A stretch of DNA of 64,000 bases from JBGAHD01 sp044226395 (GTDB lineage: Bacteria; Pseudomonadota; Gammaproteobacteria; Xanthomonadales; Ahniellaceae), in NCBI GenBank assembly GCA_044226395.1, contig JBGAHD010000001.1, positions 1,116,001-1,180,000 on the forward strand. Reading direction: 5' to 3'. Below are positions 55,934-64,000 of this stretch, piece after piece (within the stretch, counting starts at the first letter, position 1; each line of letters begins with the position of its first letter). The translations under genes were made by a program, and so were the position numbers. The notes under the pieces are model-generated. The model did no database searches and was not told the DNA's origin. It saw nothing but the letters and a program-made list of their open reading frames with translations.

Positions 55934-55958
55934 GGGCGCGCGCGCAAGTCGCGCGCCC
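55934..55958 (-). other. GC-only stem-loop between the dipeptidase-like and M50 genes
   Basis: A nine-base stem GGGCGCGCG / CGCGCGCCC with a seven-base loop, within the 124-base gap. It lacks a U-run and may be a weak terminator for the secreted-protein operon or incidental in this GC-rich DNA. Confidence 0.3.
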
Positions 55959-56013
55959 TGTCGGGGCTTAGCCGGTGGCGCCGGCCAAGCCCATGAACCT
56001 CAGATCGGCATCA

Positions 56014-58071
56014 TCAATACACTTCGAGTTCGTTGACCCGCGCGTAGCCCGGTTGCAGGGCGGAGCCGCTGTGCGCGAGGACGCGGATCGCATCGCCCGT
56101 CACCGCGGGAAAACTGAAGGCGCGATACGTCACCGCGTTATTCACCGGAAACGCGGGGGACACCGGCAGATCGGTCCACGTCGGCACGCCGGCAACGATG
56201 CTGCGGTATTGAATGCTGAAGCGCGTGAGTTCGTAGCCCGCCGTGGTGTAGAACTCCACGCGCGAGAACGTCACCGGCGCCGACCACGTCAGCTGCAGCC
56301 ATTGCGGCATTGCTTGACCCCAGTCGTTGGCCCAACTGTTCAGACCACCGAGCGCGGTCGAGCTGGCGCCATCGTTGACGCGCGCGGGGCTGTAGCAATC
56401 GGGCCCGGGCACTGACGTCGAACAGAACGTGCTCGAGGCGCTCGCCACCGCGTTCAAGGCCAGGTTGGTCGACGTCGCGGTGGCCAAGCTGAGGCTGCGC
56501 TCCCAGATGCGCAGGAAGGTTTCGGCCGATTGATTCAGATGTTGAGCGTAGGGCGCCGGCAAGCCGACCGCGTTGAGCTCTTGCATCATCTCGCCCAGCA
56601 TGCCCACGTGGCCCAGGCCCTTGCGTTGCATCTCGCCGATGTGACCGCTGGCGACGATCTCGACCGAATCCTGCCGACAATTGATGTCGCCCTGAAACGC
56701 CAGCGTGCGCGGCCGGTAGCGCGGCGCCATTTGCGCGATGAAGCCATTGAAGTCCGTGCCCAGGCCCACGTTCAAGCCCTGATCGACCGCGTACATCAGC
56801 GACTGCGCGAAGGAACGCACCGAACCCTGACAGCGATTGGCCACGGCCGTGCCATAGGTTTGAGTGCCCTCGGAGCCCGTGCGCAAGCCGATCATGCCGC
56901 CGGTGTCGGCGATCATGTGAATCTCGTCGGCGCGCAGGAATTTCTCGTGCCGCTCGGCCTCGGGCACGATCGTGTCCCACATGTGCGTGTGCGAGTAGAT
57001 CAAGGGATAGTTGCCATGCGCGCGCGCCAGATCATAGGTCTGCACCAGGCTCTTGCGCGATTCGTGCGCGACATCGAGCAGCATGCCGCGATCCATCATG
57101 GCCTTGACCAGATTCACGCCATCGCTGGTCAGGCCGCGCTCGTTCAGATGCGTCTCGCCATCGCAAGTCCCCACGCGGCCGAAGAGATCGCGGCACACGA
57201 AGTCGTTGATGCGAGTCATCTCGCCGAAGAAGAACTCGGCGATGTCCGCGGCCTTGGCCATGCCCGGAATCGGCGCCGCGCCTCCGAAGCGATTGTCGGC
57301 ATGATGCATGACCTGCACCGAACTCACCCCCAGCGCGCGCAGCTGATCGAGTTGCGCGAGATAGTCGCCGCTCGGAAACAGCTTGGTCACCTCGACCGCC
57401 AAGACCAAGACCAGCTTGCCTTGCGCGATCAGCGCGCGTGCCTGCGCCGGCGTGGTCGCGACGCCGACCCAACTCGCGTAGCGGTTGGCGAAGTCGTGCA
57501 CGAACTGCGCCTGACGCCGCACCGAACTCATCTCATCGCACGGAAACCGTCGCGTGCGCACCGGCGTGTTCTCGCACAGGAAACTCGATTCGGCGAGCGA
57601 GACCATGACCACGCGCAAGCCACTGTCGCGCGCCTGCTTGAGCCAGCCCTGCCACATCTGCTGATGCGCGATCGAATCCCACACCGGCCAACCGGCGAAG
57701 TGCTCGGTCGGGCACGTCCCGGGAATGACGATGCCGAAGAAGCGGCGACAGCGCCGCGTGTCGAAGCCATTGCGTTGACCGAGATGCCAACCGGTATCGC
57801 CCGCGCCGGGCAGAAAGTCCGCCAGGATCGGAATGCGCAAGGCACCGTGACTGCGCGTGAGGAAATTGCCATCGCAACGCGCGACGGCGGGGTTCATCTC
57901 GCCGTTGGCCCGGCCCCAGAACCAGCTGCCGCCGAAACTCATTTCGCCGGCCAGATGCGCGTGCAGATCGACGTAGCCGTCGACCGCGCGCGCCCGCGTC
58001 GACAGCGTGCTCGCCAACGCGGCCAGCATCAGCAGCACGCTCGCGCGCCACCCAAAGGATCGACCATTCAT
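56014..58071 (-). CDS. Secreted M19 (renal dipeptidase)-like amidohydrolase with C-terminal F5/8C domain
   Basis: A 685-residue exported protein. The signal peptide ends at about residue 29 (TRARA). The catalytic part resembles membrane dipeptidases of family M19: VDLHAHL (34-40) for the first metal ligands, GMLLDVAHESRKSL, NYPLIYSHTHMWD and VGLGTDFNGF. It is longer than typical M19 enzymes, with Cys-bearing insertions near the N-terminus. The last 140 residues form a discoidin/F5/8C-like carbohydrate-binding domain (NLALNAVASASS, RVEFYTTAGYELTRFSIQY, YARVNELEVY). It probably hydrolyses dipeptides or related amides at the cell surface. It overlaps the previous gene as ATGA. Confidence 0.82.
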   Translation of the reverse strand: MNGRSFGWRASVLLMLAALASTLSTRARAVDGYVDLHAHLAGEMSFGGSWFWGRANGEMNPAVARCDGNFLTRSHGALRIPILADFLPGAGDTGWHLGQRNGFDTRRCRRFFGIVIPGTCPTEHFAGWPVWDSIAHQQMWQGWLKQARDSGLRVVMVSLAESSFLCENTPVRTRRFPCDEMSSVRRQAQFVHDFANRYASWVGVATTPAQARALIAQGKLVLVLAVEVTKLFPSGDYLAQLDQLRALGVSSVQVMHHADNRFGGAAPIPGMAKAADIAEFFFGEMTRINDFVCRDLFGRVGTCDGETHLNERGLTSDGVNLVKAMMDRGMLLDVAHESRKSLVQTYDLARAHGNYPLIYSHTHMWDTIVPEAERHEKFLRADEIHMIADTGGMIGLRTGSEGTQTYGTAVANRCQGSVRSFAQSLMYAVDQGLNVGLGTDFNGFIAQMAPRYRPRTLAFQGDINCRQDSVEIVASGHIGEMQRKGLGHVGMLGEMMQELNAVGLPAPYAQHLNQSAETFLRIWERSLSLATATSTNLALNAVASASSTFCSTSVPGPDCYSPARVNDGASSTALGGLNSWANDWGQAMPQWLQLTWSAPVTFSRVEFYTTAGYELTRFSIQYRSIVAGVPTWTDLPVSPAFPVNNAVTYRAFSFPAVTGDAIRVLAHSGSALQPGYARVNELEVY

Positions 58072-58817
58072 GGCTGCAACTCCACGGGCTCGGGTTCGAG
58101 GGGATCAGGGACCATCGGTACGTTGTCGCTCTTGATCAGCGGCGCGATCGCGGCGCCATCGAGCGCCAAGGCCGTGTCCGGCATGCCCACGGCATTGCTC
58201 ACGTAGACCACGCTCGCCGCGGCATCTAGCGCCAAGCCCGCCACCGTTTGATCCGGCGCGAGCGCGAGCAAGGTCTCGACCGTGGGTTCCTCCGCGTAGT
58301 CGTCCTGGATCACGCGCACGATCTGTTGATCGATCACGGTGATCGCGGCATGGCCACCTTCGCGCGGCAACTCGAGCACGGGTGGATCATCGAAGCTGCT
58401 CGCGAGATCCTCGACCTCGCCCGTGTCGATGCGCAGCCGCTGCATGATCGACTTGCCGGCGCTCGTCCACACCAGGGACTGCGTCGACGCATCGAAGGCC
58501 AGGCCATACGGCGAATCGAGCCCCTGTCGGAAAATAACCGGGACGTCGCGGTCGGCGTCCTGGCGCAAGATCGCGCCGACTTCGGGATCGGCCCAGATGC
58601 GCGTGGCCCGGCCGATCGGCGCCGGCGGGCGCGAGGTGCTCGCGTCATCGACGATCAGTGGCGGGCGCAGGCGACCGGCGTCGTCGATCATCACCTCGAC
58701 CGTGCGCTGCTGTCCGGATTGCGCATGACAGATGCTCGCGGCGAAGAGGCCCGCGAGCACCGTCAGCAGGCCGCGCGCAAGGCGCGGCCGATATCGCATC
58801 ATCGTGTGCTTGCTCAT
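58068..58817 (-). CDS. Secreted protein with YWTD/NHL-like propeller repeats, function unknown
   Basis: A 249-residue exported protein. The signal peptide is ARGLLTVLAGLFAASICHA. The mature region contains GLDSPYGLAFDASTQSLVWTSAGKSIMQRLRID and a second, weaker repeat (VAGLALDAAASVVYVSNAVG), as in LDL-receptor YWTD or NHL propeller blades. Too few blades are present for a full propeller, so it may be a fragment-type domain or assemble as a multimer. It is acidic overall. GAGGT lies before ATG 58817. It is translationally coupled to the dipeptidase-like gene and nine bases from the PKD gene, so the three form one operon. Confidence 0.72.
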   Translation of the reverse strand: MSKHTMMRYRPRLARGLLTVLAGLFAASICHAQSGQQRTVEVMIDDAGRLRPPLIVDDASTSRPPAPIGRATRIWADPEVGAILRQDADRDVPVIFRQGLDSPYGLAFDASTQSLVWTSAGKSIMQRLRIDTGEVEDLASSFDDPPVLELPREGGHAAITVIDQQIVRVIQDDYAEEPTVETLLALAPDQTVAGLALDAAASVVYVSNAVGMPDTALALDGAAIAPLIKSDNVPMVPDPLEPEPVELQP

Positions 58818-58825
58818 GATCGACC

Positions 58826-60934
58826 TCAGTTCCACGGATTCGCGGGTTGATCGTTGATGGCGACCCAGAAGCGCGTGGCCGGGCTCAACACGCCCTGCCC
58901 CCACCACGACCAGCCGCCGCCACCGTCATGGAACTCAGCCATGCGAAAGCCCGCGCCGAGATCCGCCGCGCAACGCGCATCGGCGACCGCGCGCGAGGTC
59001 AGCAACAGCCCTTGCACCGGCGCGGAAGTGGCGACTTCGCCCGCGGCCCACCCGTTGTAGAAATCGAAGGCGATGCCCAACGGCGCCGGTCGACCATCCT
59101 GACGCAAGCACAGAATCGGCAGCGACGCGCTGGGCTCGGTGTCGCCAACATACGGATTGGTCTGCGCGTCGGTGCCGACATGCGCGTAGGAACCATTGCG
59201 CTCGAGCAACTTCCACGTCATGCCCTTGTGACCTTGACGACCATCGACCAGCACGTGCCGCGCGGTCGCGCGTCGTAGATCGCGACCATGCGCGTCATTG
59301 ATTGCGGTGAGCACGGGTTGATAGTCGCCGACGCTCGACCACGCGTGCGTCAGCACCGCGGGCGTGGCGGGCGCGCCCGTGACCGCGCCAGTGGCGCCAT
59401 CGCCCCAGTTCACCGCGTAGTCGACGTTGTCGGCGTAAGGCCAGCACGGACGCATGCGCGCGCCATAGGTCTGCGTCGTGGCCACGGGCACTTGAGCCGG
59501 GCCTTGCAACATGGGCGTCAATGCGGTCGAGCCTTCGCCGCCCAACAGATCCCAGTAGTTGATGTGCCAACGCGGCGATGACCACAAGGTGCGACGCCAG
59601 GTACTGGTGAGGAAGGTATCCGCCTGGGCCGTGATCGCGAGATGCCAATCCAGATCGAAGGTCAGCGCCTTGACCGTCTCGAAATAGCCATCGCCATCGG
59701 CATCGCCACAGTTATTGCCGTAGTAGCCCCACAAGTCCCCGTGCAAGTACGGACGCACGCCGACCTGCACATAGGCGAAGCCTTCGCCATACAGATACGC
59801 GCGCAAGGCCACCTGCGCGTAGATCGACGGCTGAAAGCGACCTGAGACGCTGGCCGTGAGCACCTGCGAACCCAGATTGGTCGTGTTGAACGATTGCGCG
59901 CCCGAGCAACCGCCACTGGTGCAGGTGTAGTCGATGTACCCCGACAGCGTGCGGCGACCGCTGTAGGTCACCTGGCCCGTCACCGAGGCATTAATCGCGT
60001 GCTCGTCGAACCCCGCCGTGATCGGCAAGTTGAAACCGATATGCACCGGGATCGGACCGGCCATGAAATCGATCGAGAACAGATGCGGCTTGGCGATCTG
60101 CCATTCGCGCGCCTGACTGTTGGAATAGGCGATGGTGCCGCTGAGCGTGGCGCCTTGATCGACCAGGGCCGTGCCCCACACGCGCGCGTGGTTGAAGCGC
60201 ACGCCATAGGGCACGCAGAAGAATAGAATCCGCGTGCGCTTGAGCTTGATCGAGATCGAGCCGTCGGCGTCGACATTGGCCGTGCCGGTCAGCGACAGGC
60301 TGCCGCTGAAGTTGTCGTTGAACTGACGCGTGTTGGTCAGCGGCGCGGCGATGCTGAAGTGCTTGGACTTGTCGATGTCGCGATCGCCGCAGCCCTTGAG
60401 CATGCGTCGCTTGGTCACGGTATCGATGGGCAGCTCGTCATCGAATTCGGCCAGCGCGATCAGCTCGGGTGTCGCCGCGCCTTGCGCGAGCGAGGCATTG
60501 ACCGCGTCGACCACGCGCTGGCTGACGGTGAAGGACGTTCGCTCGTCCTCGGGCACGTTGGCCAGATCCTCGATCAGCGATTGCCGCAGGGGTTCGGGCA
60601 AGGGCGCGTTCGCCACGCCGGTCGCGTCGTCGATCATGAACAGACGTTCGGTGAAGGCGCGACCGCTGAACTCATCGAGCCCGCTCGATTCCACCAGGCG
60701 CCAACCGTCGCCCGAAGCCACGATCGTTTCGCGATAGGTGTCGCCGTTGTCATCGTCCCACGGCAAGATCGGCGGCGCGCCAGGATCGTCGATCACCGAT
60801 GCCTGCGCGCGTGCCTCGCCCTGCGGCACGATCAAGGAAACCACGAGCGCGCCCCACGCGACCGCCATGCGCCACCCGCGCGAATACCCACGCTGTTCCG
60901 CCGCGCCGAGCGCGGTGATGTCTGCAATCCCCAT
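58826..60934 (-). CDS. Large secreted PKD-domain protein, function unknown
   Basis: A 702-residue exported protein. ATG 60934 has an AGGGAG site, but the N-terminal region before the hydrophobic core is long; ATG 60868 (MAVAWGALVVSLIVP...ARA) would give a textbook signal peptide. The middle region has many beta-strand repeats with paired cysteines (for example YIDYTCTSGGCSGAQ). DNVDYAVNWGDGATGAVTG and AVLTHAWSSVGDYQPVLTAIND form one PKD-like domain (about 510-590). The C-terminal 130 residues (LLERNGSYAHVGTDAQTN to the end, INDQPANPWN) look like a conserved module of unknown role. No enzyme motif is seen. First gene of the secreted-protein operon. Confidence 0.75.
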   Translation of the reverse strand: MGIADITALGAAEQRGYSRGWRMAVAWGALVVSLIVPQGEARAQASVIDDPGAPPILPWDDDNGDTYRETIVASGDGWRLVESSGLDEFSGRAFTERLFMIDDATGVANAPLPEPLRQSLIEDLANVPEDERTSFTVSQRVVDAVNASLAQGAATPELIALAEFDDELPIDTVTKRRMLKGCGDRDIDKSKHFSIAAPLTNTRQFNDNFSGSLSLTGTANVDADGSISIKLKRTRILFFCVPYGVRFNHARVWGTALVDQGATLSGTIAYSNSQAREWQIAKPHLFSIDFMAGPIPVHIGFNLPITAGFDEHAINASVTGQVTYSGRRTLSGYIDYTCTSGGCSGAQSFNTTNLGSQVLTASVSGRFQPSIYAQVALRAYLYGEGFAYVQVGVRPYLHGDLWGYYGNNCGDADGDGYFETVKALTFDLDWHLAITAQADTFLTSTWRRTLWSSPRWHINYWDLLGGEGSTALTPMLQGPAQVPVATTQTYGARMRPCWPYADNVDYAVNWGDGATGAVTGAPATPAVLTHAWSSVGDYQPVLTAINDAHGRDLRRATARHVLVDGRQGHKGMTWKLLERNGSYAHVGTDAQTNPYVGDTEPSASLPILCLRQDGRPAPLGIAFDFYNGWAAGEVATSAPVQGLLLTSRAVADARCAADLGAGFRMAEFHDGGGGWSWWGQGVLSPATRFWVAINDQPANPWN

Positions 60935-61075
60935 GATGACTCTCCCTCGACGATGGAATGACGCGGGGTCGACCCATGACCCGCGCCCCATCAGCCTAGG
61001 CGCAAGGGGTGTCGGCGGACTTGAATCGGATTGCTGATCGCGCGCGCCGCGAGGGGCGCGCGCGCCGAAGCCGCG

Positions 61076-61825
61076 CTATCGCCGCGCGATCACCGCGACG
61101 TTACTCGGCATGGCGCCAAACACGCGCCGAAACGACCGGCACAGATGCGCGCCATCGGCGAAGCCGGCGTCATGCGCGGCATCGGTGATGCTATGACCGC
61201 CCTCAAGACGCGTCAGCGCGCGCAGCAGGCGACGCCACAACAGGTATTCCCGCACCGTGCAGCCAGCGAATTCGCGAAACAGATGCGCGAAGCGACTCGG
61301 CGACAGATGCACGCGTCGCGCCAGATGGGCGTAATTGCCCGGTTCGGCCTCGGCGTGATCGACCAGGGCCAGCGCGGCGGCGACGCGCGGATGCTCGGGT
61401 GGCTCGCGCCGCAGGCCCGGCAGGCACTCGGCCAGCCAGCGTTGGGCGATGGCGGCGAGCGCGTCGCGATCGAGACCGTTCGCGCATCGGGCTTCGCGCA
61501 GAAGCTCGACCAGCTCCGTGCTCGGCGGCCGAATCTCGCCACCGCGCTCGCGCCACTGCTCGAAGCCACGCGGCGCGATGTCGAAATACAACTGCGCCAC
61601 CCAGCCTTCGCTCGGCGCCAGAAAGTGCCATCGATCCGGCGCCACGCAGAGAAACTCCACCGGCCGCGCGTCTCGCGCGGTGTCGCGATCGAGCGTGGCC
61701 TCGAACGGTCGCTCGAGCGCGATCGCCATCTGCAAGGCCCGATGCGCGTGCGGCACCGTGCGGTGCTGCCGCGCGAAGACCAAGGCGACGTGCTCGAAGT
61801 AATGCACCTGCGCGCTACGGGTCAT
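61076..61825 (-). CDS. AraC-family transcriptional regulator
   Basis: A 249-residue regulator. The N-terminal half is a small cupin-like sensory region starting HYFEHVALVFARQHRTVPHAHRA. The C-terminal paired HTH (about 145-245) shows HLARRVHLSPSRFAHLFREFAG, VREYLLWRRLLRALTRLEGG and AAHDAGFADGAHLCRSFRRVFG. It lies 141 bases upstream of the PKD gene on the same strand, so it could control or be cotranscribed with the secreted-protein operon. It diverges from the GGGST protein across 210 bases and may also control that gene. The ligand is unknown. Confidence 0.92.
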   Translation of the reverse strand: MTRSAQVHYFEHVALVFARQHRTVPHAHRALQMAIALERPFEATLDRDTARDARPVEFLCVAPDRWHFLAPSEGWVAQLYFDIAPRGFEQWRERGGEIRPPSTELVELLREARCANGLDRDALAAIAQRWLAECLPGLRREPPEHPRVAAALALVDHAEAEPGNYAHLARRVHLSPSRFAHLFREFAGCTVREYLLWRRLLRALTRLEGGHSITDAAHDAGFADGAHLCRSFRRVFGAMPSNVAVIARR

Positions 61826-62035
61826 GGCGTCCTGCCTCGAGGGTGCCCGGAGAGCGCCGAGACTAACAGAGCGTCCGGCGCGACCACGGCCCCGCGCGGG
61901 CGAAAGGCGAAATTTAGCGGTATCACGCCGAATTCAGCCCGGTTTGTTCCCCGGATCGCGCGGGCCATCGCGCGCCAACGCGCCTAAGCTCGAAGCGCGT
62001 TTGGAGATGGCACGACAGAACCGAAGGAAACCCTC

Positions 62036-62977
62036 ATGAAGCATCACTCGATATCCGCTTTACTGGCGCTCGCGATCATCGCCTCGACCGGCATCCCCGA
62101 GGCCCGCGCGCACGAGCAACTGAAGTCCGGCGATTGGTGCGCCACCGGCAACGTACGCTACGACGGCACGTTCAAATTCGAAGGCATTCTGCTGACCGCC
62201 TTCGCCAATTGCTTGCGCACCGGCGCTTGCGAAGCGCCATTGGAGGGCAAGGCATTGACTGGGCGCGCGAACGACGCGGGCCGATTACTGACGCCTCGTC
62301 GCGCCGATCCCCTGTCGAAAGACCCCCAACTCAAGTGCGGGCAGTTCGATCCGCGCGCGGGTTTCGACGACTACACCGTCGCCCGCATGTTGAGCCAACA
62401 GCACTGCGCGCTATTCGGGCCTTTGCCCACGGAAGGCGCTGACGACCCCACCTCCGACATCGGCACCGTGGTGCCCGTGGCGCTGTTTCCCGAGAGCTAC
62501 AACAGCATCGACCACCATGCGCTGTACACGCTCGATCAGGGCTTGAGCGGCGTTTGCGCGATCTGCGATCCGTCGAGCATCGTTCCGGGTGGCGGTGCGG
62601 GCGGTGGGTCGACGGGTGGCGGATCAACTGGTGGTGGCTCTACGGGCGGAGGCTCTACGGGCGGAGGCTCTACGGGCGGTGGCACCACGGGTGGCGGATC
62701 AACGGGTGGCGGCTCAACCGGTGGTGGCTCCACGGGCGGCGGGTCAACGGGCGGCGGCTCGACCACGGGTGGCGACAGCACGGGCGGTTCGAGCACCGGC
62801 GGTCTGATCGGCGGCGGCGCCGCGCGCGAGATCGATGCCAACGACCCCGCGACCGACGCGACGCGCCAACGCCTGATGCCGATCGCGCCCGGCCGCGAAC
62901 CGGGCAAGCGAACACTCGACGCTTCAGGCGTGAATCGAGATCTCAGCGCAACGCGCGGCGACGCGACATCTCGGTGA
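62036..62977 (+). CDS. Secreted protein with Gly/Ser/Thr repeat tail, function unknown
   Basis: A 313-residue exported protein. Signal peptide MKHHSISALLALAIIASTGIPEARA. The folded part (about 26-180) has paired cysteines (GDWCATG, NCLRTGAC, LKCG, QHCALF, GVCAICDP) but no known domain. Residues 185-255 are a flexible linker of GGGST pentapeptides, and the last 60 residues are charged and unstructured. AAGGAAA precedes ATG 62036. Its 3' end overlaps the convergent gene by 35 bases. The linker suggests a surface-exposed or extended protein. Role unknown. Confidence 0.75.
   Translation: MKHHSISALLALAIIASTGIPEARAHEQLKSGDWCATGNVRYDGTFKFEGILLTAFANCLRTGACEAPLEGKALTGRANDAGRLLTPRRADPLSKDPQLKCGQFDPRAGFDDYTVARMLSQQHCALFGPLPTEGADDPTSDIGTVVPVALFPESYNSIDHHALYTLDQGLSGVCAICDPSSIVPGGGAGGGSTGGGSTGGGSTGGGSTGGGSTGGGTTGGGSTGGGSTGGGSTGGGSTGGGSTTGGDSTGGSSTGGLIGGGAAREIDANDPATDATRQRLMPIAPGREPGKRTLDASGVNRDLSATRGDATSR
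62600..62764 (+). repeat. 15-base tandem repeat encoding GGGST x5, GGGTT, GGGST x5
   Basis: Eleven in-frame 15-base units, then degenerate TTGGDST and GGSST units to about 62797. Codons differ between units (ggc/ggt/gga/ggg and tcg/tca/tct/tcc), so the peptide pattern is held by selection or the repeat is old. Slipped-strand length change would stay in frame. Confidence 0.9.
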
Positions 62978-63998
62978 GCTCGCGCACCTGCCCCTCGATG
63001 CGCATGCGCTCGTCCTCGGGCAAGGTGCATTCGGACAACACGAAGTACGCCGTGCGCAGCACGTCGCGCCAGCGTGGCTGCGCCGGCAACTTGGACAAGG
63101 TCAAATAGCGCTCCATCGCGCGGGCGCGCAGACGCCCGTCGTCGATGGTCACGCGCCAGATGCGCGAGCGATCGGCCAGTTCGATGCGATTCTTGTCCGT
63201 GGCCCGTTGCCAGGCATCGAGACTGGCCAGCATCAACTCGACCAGCAAGGTCCGAAAGCGGTCGCGATCCCGCTCGATGTCCGCGCCGATCGGCGGGCCA
63301 TCGCCCGGTTGCCGCGTCACGTGCTCGGTCAATTCCGACAACGCGCGATCGACGACATGCCCCGTGATCGCATCGACTTCGTGCAGTGACTCGGACAGTT
63401 GCGCGAGGCGTTGCTCCGCGCGCAGGAATTCCTCGACCACCGCCGCGCCCGGCGCCTGCCCGGGCCCCGTCGCCGCGATCGGCGCCAGGCACACCACGAC
63501 TTCGCCGCCATCGACCGCCACGGGCACCAAGCGCGCATGCCACGGCGTGTCGGCATCGCGCGAGACCTTGATGGTCAGCTCGGTGGTCGCATCGCCGCCT
63601 TCGATGCGATCGAGCGCGTCCTGCATCGGCGGCATGCTCGGCTCGGCGATCCATTGCCAGAGCATGGGCTCGGCGTCCTCCTCGGGACGCCAGCGCAGCG
63701 CGCGCAAGGCGGCGGCATTGGCGTGCATCACCGTGCCATTGGCATCGAGCAGCATCAACGGCGCCTCGGTCTGGTCGAGAACGCCGCGCAATCGCGCAAT
63801 GTCGCGACGCAGATCGTCGGCGATCTGCCGATAGCGCGCGGTCTCGGCGACGCGGCGCGCCTCGCGGACGGCGTCGTTCACGCGTCGACGATTGCCGCGC
63901 CGGATCACGGCGAGCAGGATCGACAGCAGCAGCACCGCCGCGCTGGCGGCCAGAAAGCGAAACTGCCATCGACTGCGATCGAGTTGCGCGGCGCGCAT
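62943..63998 (-). CDS. Single-TM sensor-like protein with PAS-like domain, start at window edge
   Basis: A protein of at least 351 residues. If ATG 63998 is the true start, residues 1-40 hold a basic cap and one transmembrane helix (FRFLAASAAVLLLSILLAVI). A coiled linker follows, then a PAS-like domain from about 70 (LDQTEAPLMLLDANGTVMHANAAALRALRW). The remaining 180 residues are helical with WRDVLRTAYFVLSECTLPEDERMRIE. No kinase, GGDEF or EAL domain is present. Because the window ends two bases beyond, an upstream extension cannot be excluded. It is probably an inner-membrane signalling protein that acts through a partner. Its end overlaps the convergent GGGST gene. Confidence 0.7.
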   Translation of the reverse strand: MRAAQLDRSRWQFRFLAASAAVLLLSILLAVIRRGNRRRVNDAVREARRVAETARYRQIADDLRRDIARLRGVLDQTEAPLMLLDANGTVMHANAAALRALRWRPEEDAEPMLWQWIAEPSMPPMQDALDRIEGGDATTELTIKVSRDADTPWHARLVPVAVDGGEVVVCLAPIAATGPGQAPGAAVVEEFLRAEQRLAQLSESLHEVDAITGHVVDRALSELTEHVTRQPGDGPPIGADIERDRDRFRTLLVELMLASLDAWQRATDKNRIELADRSRIWRVTIDDGRLRARAMERYLTLSKLPAQPRWRDVLRTAYFVLSECTLPEDERMRIEGQVRELTEMSRRRALR

Positions 63999-64000
63999 GG

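Noticed and set aside
53520..56036. An 838-codon open frame on the plus strand
   Set aside because: Antisense to the M50-SUKH gene; composition is His/Arg/Gln-rich without any motif.
61030..61075. GC-rich inverted repeat after the second AraC gene
   Set aside because: Repeated GC/CG dinucleotides form stems readily in this genome; no U-run, so it is not called a terminator.
62536..63969. A minus-strand frame ending in PPVEPPPVDPPP-type repeats
   Set aside because: It is the antisense of the GGGST repeat and an out-of-frame reading of the sensor gene; the true genes on each strand have signal peptide or TM and domain support.

Overview
The window is GC-rich, densely coded DNA from a gammaproteobacterium, most likely a member of the Xanthomonadales/Lysobacterales. 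That placement is an inference from the gene families: SlyX, a DUF2058 protein, MotC/MotD stators, PilY1-type adhesins, and a secreted protein ending in an FANGFE tail of a kind I recall from Lysobacter-like genomes. No rRNA, tRNA, CRISPR array, insertion sequence or phage gene was seen.

Layout. 1-4.1 kb (+): the 3' part of metH, a small ABM-like protein and an AraC regulator. 4.2-6.4 kb (-): a secreted Cys-rich protein, DUF2058 and slyX. 6.4-38.4 kb (-): one of the longest features possible in such a window, a 28-gene polysaccharide locus. It is read leftwards, and 13 of its junctions are four-base ATGA overlaps. It begins with a MarR/EPS-type regulator that has a perfect 8+1+8 inverted repeat (38527-38543) upstream. 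It then runs through an acyltransferase, AsnB-type amidotransferase, two FkbM methyltransferases, 12 glycosyltransferases, a PglK-like ABC flippase, two polymerase/ligase-type membrane proteins, a NodU/CmcH carbamoyltransferase, a GDP-mannose 3,5-epimerase and a polyprenyl-phosphate sugar-1-phosphate transferase. It ends with the export and control set (beta-barrel, Wza-like protein, Wzc tyrosine kinase, CpsB phosphatase and a small membrane protein). Together they could make, decorate (carbamoyl, acyl, methyl, amide), flip, polymerise and export a large repeat-unit polysaccharide.

38.6-41.1 kb (-): a soluble HPK7 histidine kinase and the flagellar stator pair motD/motC, with a possible FliA promoter. 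41.3-45.6 kb (+): two successive gene pairs, each an HDOD protein plus a catalytically degenerate HD-GYP-like protein. In the second pair the receiver domain has lost its phosphorylation site or is absent. 45.7-53.1 kb (+): two tandem PilY1-like adhesins with a strong terminator between them.

53.1-64 kb: on the minus strand, an unusual fusion of a site-2-protease-type M50 domain with two SMI1/KNR4 (SUKH) domains. This is followed by three secreted proteins (M19-like dipeptidase with a discoidin-like domain, a beta-propeller-like fragment, a PKD protein) and a second AraC regulator. On the plus strand is a secreted protein with a GGGST repeat tail. The last gene (minus) is a single-TM, PAS-like sensor whose start lies at the window edge.

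The regulatory content around 38-53 kb (stators, HDOD/HD-GYP-like pairs, PilY1, EPS regulator) looks like a surface-lifestyle switch. The most novel items are the duplicated degenerate signalling pairs, the M50-SUKH fusion and the combinatorially rich polysaccharide locus.
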